A DNA stretch of 10,295 nucleotides from Bacillota bacterium (GTDB taxonomy: Bacteria; Bacillota; Clostridia; Peptostreptococcales; Anaerovoracaceae). The translations under genes and the position numbers were made by a program. Location of the stretch: assembly GCA_029266295.1 (NCBI GenBank), contig JAQSXD010000161.1:1-10295 (forward strand), in the 5' to 3' direction. Positions 5,425-10,295 of this stretch are shown here, piece by piece. Numbering within the stretch: the first letter of the stretch is position 1; each line of letters opens with the position of its first letter. Under the pieces are notes generated by a model. The model saw nothing but the letters and a program-made list of their open reading frames with translations. It did not search any database and was not told where the DNA came from.

Positions 5425-6603
5425 GTGAAAAAAAAGGCAGATCAAAAATGGCTTGAAGTGTTGGACTTCTTGCAATATGAACTTCCCAAGCGACATAAAA
5501 ATCTATATTTTCAGACCAGCGAAACAAACTATCTGGATCAGATTCAGTCCCTGAGAAATGCCTTGAATCGTTTGGAGAATCCTGTGATTACCGCTGAAAT
5601 CGCAAAGATTGTTGCCTCTGTAGGAGATGCCCATACCTCCATCGATATCCCTGTGTACTATCTGTGCCCCCTCGAGTTTTATTGGTTCAAAGGTGGTATT
5701 TATGCGATCAATACAGCAAAATCAGATGAAGTGCTGCGATATCAAAGGATTACGCATATTGATGGCATGGACATAGAAAGCGTCATTGCAAAAATGAGCA
5801 CGATGATATCTCACGAAAACCACTCCTATCTAAAGGCAATGCTTCCAAAGTATCTGCCTGCCATTGAATTTCTTTACGGATTGCAGATTGCCCAATCAGT
5901 GAACGGGTTAACTTTTACTTACGAAAACGAAAGTGGTGGTGGGAGTGAATGGTTTGTGCCCTCCTGTCCATTTTCCGAATATCATGAGCAGATGAACGAA
6001 AATCGTGTTGCTCTCCCCTCAGACAAGCTTCCCCTCTTCAGAAAAAATCCAAACCGTTACTACTGGATGGAATACCTTCAAGATGCCAGGACGATCTATT
6101 TTAAATATAATATCTGCAAAGAGATGGAGAAAGAATCAGTCCAGGCATTTGGCGAAAGGCTCTTGGGTGGGATCAGAGAGAATAAGCCCGAAAAGCTCGT
6201 AATTGATATGCGAAACAACACGGGTGGAAATTCCACACTGCTTGATCCATTCATTGATGCCTTAGCAAAATGTGATCAAATCAACCAGCAGGGTAAAGTA
6301 TTTGTAATCACTGGAAGGGATACGTTCTCCTCTGCGCTATTAAATGTCTTTTCGCTGAAAAACAAAACTCGTGCAATCCTCGTCGGAGAGCCCACCGGCG
6401 GCAAACCCAATTGCTATGGCGAGGTCCTGCGCGTCAAGCTTGAGCAGTCCGGCTTCCGAATCAGCTATTCCACCAAATATTATCATTTGATTGAGGATGA
6501 TCTCATGCCTTCTTTATATCCTGATGTTCAAAAGGAATCCACCATTCAAGATTACCTCGAACTTTCGGATCCCTGCATGGAGTATATCTTATTGTTCAAT
6601 TAA
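5425..6603 (+). CDS. S41 family (C-terminal processing / tail-specific-like) peptidase, cytoplasmic
   Basis: The 392-residue protein has S41 peptidase features: GDAHTS (residues 67-72) in the N-terminal part, a PDZ-like segment around 90-125 (YAINTAKSDEVLRYQRITHI), DMRNNTGGN (261-269), the catalytic-serine motif ITGRDTFSSAL (295-305, Ser302 or 303) and GEPTGGKPN (321-329), the usual order for Tsp/tricorn-core proteases. The general-base lysine is not certain; Lys312 or Lys314 lies in the right region. There is no signal peptide or membrane helix (it starts MKKKADQKWLEV), unlike most CtpA-type enzymes, so action in the cytoplasm is inferred. It starts with GTG after AGGAGA with 5-nt spacing; the overlapping ATG at 5423 is followed at once by TGA. 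The gene begins 24 nt after the rsmH-like stop, so both are cotranscribed. Natural substrates are unknown. Confidence 0.82.
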   Translation: MKKKADQKWLEVLDFLQYELPKRHKNLYFQTSETNYLDQIQSLRNALNRLENPVITAEIAKIVASVGDAHTSIDIPVYYLCPLEFYWFKGGIYAINTAKSDEVLRYQRITHIDGMDIESVIAKMSTMISHENHSYLKAMLPKYLPAIEFLYGLQIAQSVNGLTFTYENESGGGSEWFVPSCPFSEYHEQMNENRVALPSDKLPLFRKNPNRYYWMEYLQDARTIYFKYNICKEMEKESVQAFGERLLGGIRENKPEKLVIDMRNNTGGNSTLLDPFIDALAKCDQINQQGKVFVITGRDTFSSALLNVFSLKNKTRAILVGEPTGGKPNCYGEVLRVKLEQSGFRISYSTKYYHLIEDDLMPSLYPDVQKESTIQDYLELSDPCMEYILLFN

Positions 6604-6622
6604 TCGTGCTGAATTGAGACCA

Positions 6623-7603
6623 CTATGCTTTTTTTATAATGCTTGTTATCGTTTCGTTACAGCCGCTCATTTGCAAGACAACCTTCTTTCCGCGAAGTTT
6701 ATCCTTGAGTTTCATAGCAGCCATAATTGTTGATGCACCAGCACCTTCTGCCAGATTGTGAGTTTTCGATAATGCCTGAAAAACACCTTCCAGAACCTCA
6801 TCTTCTGACAGTAGAATAAAATCTGCCAGCTGATCCTTATAAATCCCAAAGGTTACTTCATAGGCTGATCCAGTCGCAAAGCCGCCAGCATAGGTATGAT
6901 TTGGAGCTTGAATCATTTCACCGGATTTCCAGGATAAATAAGCAGCTTTTGAGGCCTCTGCCTGTACAGCAAAAATTTCTATATCAGGGTTAATCGTTTT
7001 TAGCACAGTAACAGCGGCTGCTAACTCGCTGCCTCCGCCAATAGGAAGGATAATCGCATCCAGATCCGGCAGTTCTCTTATTATCTCAATAAACTCTGTA
7101 CCAACTCCATTGATCAAATGAGGTTCGTTTGCAGCATGAATATAGTAAAGCCCCCTTTCTTTTTGTATCTGGCTGCCAAATTCAGCAGCTTGATCAAAAT
7201 TTTCTCCGGCCTCTACTAAAATTGCTCCCGTATCCTTAATAAGCTGATTTTTCTCCGGATTATTCCCTTTAGGAACAACGATCGTGGCTTCAATTCCAGT
7301 CAGCTTCGCTGCAGTGGCGATAGAAATCCCATGATTTCCGGTTGTAAAAGTGATCACACCTCTCACGTTTTGCTGTTTTAAATGACTCATGAGATTCAGT
7401 CCGCCGCGAATCTTAAATGTCCCACCCGGCAAGTGGTTTTCATGCTTGATATAAATATCAGCTCCAACCATATTTGAAAGGTTTTGATAATGATAAAGTG
7501 GAGTTGGCCGAATAAATTGATACACCACCTGTTCAGACCGTATCGCTTCCTTGAGGGAAATGGGATACTCCTTATTTCCAGCAGTCATATTTACAGTTGT
7601 CAT
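6623..7603 (-). CDS. PLP-dependent threonine/serine dehydratase (ammonia-lyase)
   Basis: The 326-residue protein is a fold-type II PLP enzyme of the threonine/serine ammonia-lyase group, which deaminates a hydroxy amino acid to a 2-oxo acid and ammonia. Lys64 in GGTFKIRGG (60-68) forms the Schiff base, TTGNHG (87-92) contacts the substrate carboxylate, PIGGGSELAA (187-196) is the glycine loop that binds the PLP phosphate, and Ser313 in SGCNE (313-317) is at the pyridine-nitrogen position, where homologues usually read SGGN. Length matches catabolic types without the C-terminal ACT regulatory domain of IlvA. Substrate could be threonine, serine or 3-hydroxyaspartate. GGAG lies about 8 nt before the ATG. 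It is divergent from a MocR regulator whose candidate operators overlie its promoter, and convergent with the S41 gene, leaving a 19-nt gap. Confidence 0.88.
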   Translation of the reverse strand: MTTVNMTAGNKEYPISLKEAIRSEQVVYQFIRPTPLYHYQNLSNMVGADIYIKHENHLPGGTFKIRGGLNLMSHLKQQNVRGVITFTTGNHGISIATAAKLTGIEATIVVPKGNNPEKNQLIKDTGAILVEAGENFDQAAEFGSQIQKERGLYYIHAANEPHLINGVGTEFIEIIRELPDLDAIILPIGGGSELAAAVTVLKTINPDIEIFAVQAEASKAAYLSWKSGEMIQAPNHTYAGGFATGSAYEVTFGIYKDQLADFILLSEDEVLEGVFQALSKTHNLAEGAGASTIMAAMKLKDKLRGKKVVLQMSGCNETITSIIKKA

Positions 7604-7658
7604 ATTCTATCTCCATTCTATTAGTTTGTGTGTTTCAAATCCGCCATACAATAGAATC

Positions 7659-7687
7659 ATCATACCCTTGCTTTTATAACCATACAA
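7659..7687 (-). promoter_or_regulatory. Promoter of the threonine/serine dehydratase gene
   Basis: On the minus strand TTGTAT (7682-7687), a 17-nt spacer and TATGAT (7659-7664) form a good sigma-A promoter about 56 nt before the ATG. Its -35 lies inside operator box 2, and the expected start site falls at the edge of box 1. A protein bound there could repress, or reposition polymerase. Confidence 0.6.
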
Positions 7688-7696
7688 TGTTACTAT
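7668..7696 (+). promoter_or_regulatory. Promoter of the MocR-type regulator gene
   Basis: TTGCTT (7668-7673), a 17-nt spacer and TACTAT (7691-7696) preceded by TGT (extended -10) form a candidate sigma-A promoter. The spacer contains operator box 2 and the -10 overlaps inverted box 3, which predicts negative autoregulation. It runs opposite to the dehydratase promoter, and the two overlap face to face. Confidence 0.5.
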
Positions 7697-7729
7697 TGTA
7701 TGGAATACAATTATTAAGGAGGTGCAGAA

Positions 7730-9046
7730 TTGCCTGTTAATTCATTTGAGAACTTTCCTATGTCTTGGAAACCTGATAGGGCTGATTTAACAAAACCACT
7801 TTATTTATCCATAGCACTTTTACTAGAACGAGATATTGTATCAGGCAAATTGCCGCCCCATACAAAGCTGCCACCACAAAGAGAACTGGCTGATTTCCTG
7901 GATGTAAACCTCAGTACAATTACAAAATCCTATAAGATATGTGAACTAAGAGGCTTGCTCTACGCCACCACTGGTAGAGGGACATTTGTCTCTCCAAGCG
8001 TCAATTTACCCAACGTTGTAGTGAATCATGAGGAAGCTTTCAATTATATAGAAATGGGTCCAAATGCAGCCGCCCATTTAGAATACAGTCATCCGTTAGG
8101 AACTGCATATCAAAAACAAGCAGCGCAAAGATGGCTCAAAGGATTTCATCTGGAGGTGGAGAGTGACAACATTGCCATCGCTTCCGGTGCGCAAAACGCC
8201 TTAGCAATCACTTTAATCTCTTTATTTGAAGCAGGAGATAAAATTGCAACAGACCAATTTACACATCCAAATTTCATAAACTTAGCGAAACTGCTGCATA
8301 TTCAGCTTGTTCATGTTGAAGGTGATGAAAACGGAATGTTGCCGGATGCTCTAGAAATAATATGTAAAACAAATAGCATATCCGGTATTTATCTCATGCC
8401 CAACTACAGCAATCCCACCTGCATCACGATTCCAGTAAAACGCCGAAAAGAACTGGTAAGTACCATCCAAAAGCATCATCTGACTTTACTAGAAGATGAT
8501 GTTTATGCTTTTTCACTTCTTCAAAAATTAGAACCGCTTACCTCTGCCATTCCAGATCAGTCCGTCTATATCTGCAGCACCTCAAAATCACTCTGTGCAG
8601 GTCTGCGGGTTGCATTCTTTGCTTTTCCGACGAACTTTCGAGAAAAAATCATAAACGGCATATATAATATCAACTTAAAAACATCTTCCCTAAACGCTGA
8701 AATTATTGCCGAACTAATATTTAGTGGAGCTGCAGAAAAAATTGTCCATACAAAAATAGATCTAGCAAAAGAAAGAAAGGATATTTTTTCAAGGTATTTT
8801 CCACCCTCATTAACAAGCACAGACAATGTATGCTTTTTCCAGTGGCTTCCACTACCAGAACATATCGATGGAAAGCTCTTTGAAGAAGCTGCAAAATTTC
8901 ATGGTGTAAACGTATTCTGCTCTGATCGATTTACAGTGGGCCATACCTCGCACAAGTCCTATATCCGTCTTGCACTTTCTTCACCGACCGATACAACCGA
9001 ACTGGAAAAAGCTTTGCGGATGATTAAGACTTTGTTGGATCATTAA
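7730..9046 (+). CDS. MocR-type (GntR-HTH plus class I aminotransferase-like) transcriptional regulator
   Basis: The 438-residue protein is a two-domain MocR/GabR-type regulator. Residues about 21-90 form a GntR winged helix (KPLYLSIALLLERDIVSGKL, then LPPQRELADFLDVNLSTITK and GRGTFV). From about 115 an aminotransferase-like fold follows, with SGAQNALAI (152-160), PNYSNPT (224-230), EDDVYAF (255-261), the PLP lysine Lys286 in STSKSLCAGLR (283-293), and YIRLAL (411-416) carrying the carboxylate-binding arginine. Such proteins bind PLP and sense an amino acid or PLP-linked ligand. Translation starts at TTG, set by AAGGAGG 7 nt upstream; the first ATG (residue 11) lacks a comparable site. The divergent dehydratase is the expected target, which suggests a hydroxy amino acid as the signal. 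This last step is inference. Confidence 0.92.
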   Translation: MPVNSFENFPMSWKPDRADLTKPLYLSIALLLERDIVSGKLPPHTKLPPQRELADFLDVNLSTITKSYKICELRGLLYATTGRGTFVSPSVNLPNVVVNHEEAFNYIEMGPNAAAHLEYSHPLGTAYQKQAAQRWLKGFHLEVESDNIAIASGAQNALAITLISLFEAGDKIATDQFTHPNFINLAKLLHIQLVHVEGDENGMLPDALEIICKTNSISGIYLMPNYSNPTCITIPVKRRKELVSTIQKHHLTLLEDDVYAFSLLQKLEPLTSAIPDQSVYICSTSKSLCAGLRVAFFAFPTNFREKIINGIYNINLKTSSLNAEIIAELIFSGAAEKIVHTKIDLAKERKDIFSRYFPPSLTSTDNVCFFQWLPLPEHIDGKLFEEAAKFHGVNVFCSDRFTVGHTSHKSYIRLALSSPTDTTELEKALRMIKTLLDH

Positions 9047-9189
9047 AATGTCTTACCGCTGCTAACCAATTTGGCGTCGCAGCTATCTTGTCCGGGGCAG
9101 GGCTGCTGGCACGATTGAGTCTGCACATGATTCTGTATTTTGGAAGGAAACTTCTCAAATCCTCAGCAGCTTCCCAGATAGATGGATAA
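9047..9189 (+). other. GC-rich spacer with an open frame lacking a start, possible gene remnant
   Basis: After mocR one plus-strand frame stays open from about 9030 to the TAA at 9189-9191 and reads protein-like (ANQFGVAAILSGAGLLARLS, then LHMILYFGRKLL) but has no initiation codon with a ribosome binding site. The bases around 9058-9128 are clearly richer in G+C than both neighbouring genes. I recognise no family. It could be a decayed fragment of a membrane protein or chance. The opposite strand is also open here for 60 codons (9024-9206) but lacks a ribosome binding site and runs into mocR. Confidence 0.25.
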
Positions 9190-9228
9190 AAAGAGCTTTC
9201 CACCACTACGAAATGGGAAAAGCTCTTT
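9190..9228. terminator. Bidirectional intrinsic terminator between mocR-type gene and the secreted-protein gene
   Basis: AAAGAGCTTT (9190-9199) pairs with AAAGCTCTTT (9219-9228), extended by CCA/TGGG with bulges, around a loop of about 11 nt. On the minus strand the stem ends in CTCTTTTTATCC, a strong U tract for the secreted-protein gene that stops at 9270. On the plus strand CATGTTTTCTG follows, so it also serves mocR, about 144 nt after its stop. Confidence 0.8.
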
Positions 9229-9269
9229 CATGTTTTCTGTTAATTATTTTATTGCTTCAGCCGGCTTTT

Positions 9270-10256
9270 TTACTCTTCTACATAGCTGCTGGCTGTGTCG
9301 AGACCTATCATATTGAGGCTTCCGTCCCAGGTGACAGCAAAATCAATGATTTTACCGATATCTCTCAATTTAAAATAATTGTTGCCGTCTATGTTGTATG
9401 CTGTCAGCTGCACTTCTTCACCATTAAGATAGATCTTGGATGCAGTGAGCTTTGCTTGTTTTGCTGCCTTATTCCCTGATACAACCAACTCTTTTCCATC
9501 AGGTGTATAAGCAGAATTTGATGTAAGGTTGATAGCGTTTTTGGCACCATCCCAGCCCACTTGGAACTGCTTGCTTGATCCATTGACAGCCATAGCAAGA
9601 TCTCTTAGCTTGAAGTAGTTATTTCCACCTATGTTATAAGCTTCAAATGCTACTGATTTGCCATCAACCATAACCTTTGAACTGGTTGGATTTGCTGTAG
9701 CAACTGCTGCATTTGCAGGCTCTTCCGCATTGGGCTTATCCTGAGATTCTGCTGCTTTTGCATTATCATCAAATACTACATACAAGTTCTCAACGATATA
9801 TATTTCGTTAATATCTTTATCATATACTGTAAAACCAAAGGAGAAAATCTTATCTTTGCTTATGGACTTCAGGTCGCTGCTGATTGCCAGATCATACATT
9901 AATCTTCCATCTTTAAACTGTTTATCAACTTCTGAGATCGGATCTTTATCTAAAATTCTAGGGAAAGAGAAGATTGAATCAGCTTTTTTATCTGTCGTTA
10001 CAATTTCAAATAACGGATACTTTCCATTGCTATCCTTATTTGGAGTCTTCATAACTAATACACTGACGTCTTCATCGTATACTGTTTCGGTTCTTACATC
10101 AATAAAGCCAGGAACTATAATTTTGTAGCCTGACTCATCATTAACCAAAGATATTTCCGTACCTTCCACCCCTGCTGCAAATACTGGAATAACTGCTAGA
10201 CTTGAGATAAGCATTGCTGTTAAAATGATCCTGAAAAATACCGATACTTTTTTCAT
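9270..10256 (-). CDS. Secreted protein with two copper-amine-oxidase-N-like repeats
   Basis: The 328-residue protein starts with a clear signal peptide (MKKVSVFFRIILTAMLISSL, then AVIPVFAAG), likely cleaved after VFA at residue 27, so it is exported. Residues 30-165 are a beta-rich region I do not recognise. An Ala/Glu/Asn-rich linker (about 166-192) leads to two tandem repeats of the copper-amine-oxidase N-terminal-like kind (about 193-250 and 272-325), each with KxxxxGxxV, then AYNIGGNNYFKLRDLA (206-221) or AYNIDGNNYFKLRDIG (286-301), then W-D-G. In Firmicutes this domain serves as an extracellular wall or stalk module and has no oxidase activity by itself. I chose the start at 10256 because GGAGG lies 5 nt before it; an in-frame ATG at 10268 overlaps that site. 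No SLH, LPXTG or membrane anchor is seen. It appears to be a single-gene unit. Confidence 0.82.
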   Translation of the reverse strand: MKKVSVFFRIILTAMLISSLAVIPVFAAGVEGTEISLVNDESGYKIIVPGFIDVRTETVYDEDVSVLVMKTPNKDSNGKYPLFEIVTTDKKADSIFSFPRILDKDPISEVDKQFKDGRLMYDLAISSDLKSISKDKIFSFGFTVYDKDINEIYIVENLYVVFDDNAKAAESQDKPNAEEPANAAVATANPTSSKVMVDGKSVAFEAYNIGGNNYFKLRDLAMAVNGSSKQFQVGWDGAKNAINLTSNSAYTPDGKELVVSGNKAAKQAKLTASKIYLNGEEVQLTAYNIDGNNYFKLRDIGKIIDFAVTWDGSLNMIGLDTASSYVEE

Positions 10257-10295
10257 TGTTACCTCCAATTACTATTAATACAATTTATACATATA

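Larger units (their letters stand above)
7644..7711. promoter_or_regulatory. Cluster of CCATACAAT operator boxes (probable MocR operator)
   Basis: Exact CCATACAAT occurs at 7644-7652 and 7680-7688, its exact inverse ATTGTATGG at 7695-7703, and a degenerate GAATACAAT at 7703-7711. Boxes 2 and 3 make a perfect 9-bp inverted repeat with a 6-nt gap; boxes 1 and 2 are direct repeats with starts 36 bp apart. MocR regulators commonly bind repeated half-sites in the intergenic region they share with a divergent target. The boxes overlap both promoters described here, which fits control of both genes. Confidence 0.7.

Noticed and set aside
6604..6622. Terminator between the convergent S41 and dehydratase genes
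   Set aside because: The gap is only 19 nt. I see a T-run in the dehydratase 3' end but no stable stem before it.
7604..7729. T-box or riboswitch upstream of the dehydratase
   Set aside because: The leader is only about 50 nt, with no T-box consensus or terminator/antiterminator pair. The repeats are better explained as protein-binding sites.
9024..9206. Minus-strand 60-codon open frame
   Set aside because: There is no ribosome binding site, it overlaps the mocR 3' end and the terminator, and the peptide is not recognisable. It is treated only as part of the possible remnant.
9213..9479. Plus-strand open frame with a hydrophobic N-terminus
   Set aside because: It begins inside the terminator stem and runs antisense through the conserved repeat of the secreted protein. 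It is a shadow of that gene.
1..10295. CRISPR array, tRNA, rRNA, insertion sequence or prophage attachment site
   Set aside because: I saw no regularly spaced repeats, cloverleaf-type sequence, transposase or integrase motif, or terminal inverted repeats in reading the window.

Overview
The window looks like chromosomal DNA of a low-to-moderate G+C, anaerobic, Clostridia-like Firmicute. The grounds are strong AGGAGG-type ribosome binding sites, GTG and TTG starts beside ATG, sigma-A type promoters, and a gene set (short QueG-like Fe-S protein, GyrI-domain AraC regulator, MocR regulator, copper-amine-oxidase-N-like secreted protein, stand-alone RsmH paralogue) that is common there. No species can be named. 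I see no rRNA, tRNA, CRISPR array, transposase or phage gene. No stretch above about 300 bases lacks a gene.

Layout. Positions 1-671 (minus) hold the N-terminal part of a multi-pass membrane acyltransferase-like protein that runs off the left edge, preceded by a nitroreductase (734-1273, minus). Positions 1548-4107 (minus) hold an AraC/GyrI-like regulator, a short QueG-like 4Fe-4S protein and an alpha/beta hydrolase, probably one regulatory unit with a large hairpin after the regulator. Divergent from it, at 4354-6603 (plus), is a two-gene unit: an RsmH (16S rRNA C1402 N4-methyltransferase) paralogue with an N-terminal extension, and a cytoplasmic S41-type peptidase. A convergent threonine/serine dehydratase (6623-7603, minus) shares a 126-nt intergenic region with a divergent MocR-type regulator (7730-9046, plus). 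The last gene (9270-10256, minus) encodes a secreted protein with two copper-amine-oxidase-N-like repeats, separated from mocR by a bidirectional terminator.

How the genes may work together. The clearest regulatory unit is MocR and the dehydratase: three exact copies and one degenerate copy of CCATACAAT overlie both divergent promoters, which predicts autoregulation and control of amino-acid deamination. The AraC regulator probably senses a small ligand through its GyrI-like domain and may control the Fe-S protein and hydrolase downstream, but the shared function is not evident. Most genes belong to known families. The parts that least fit standard annotation are the RsmH paralogue with its S41 partner, the misplaced ribosome binding site of the QueG-like gene, two overlapping mini-ORFs upstream of araC, and a GC-rich possible gene remnant after mocR. 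I do not see convincing evidence of a wholly new system.
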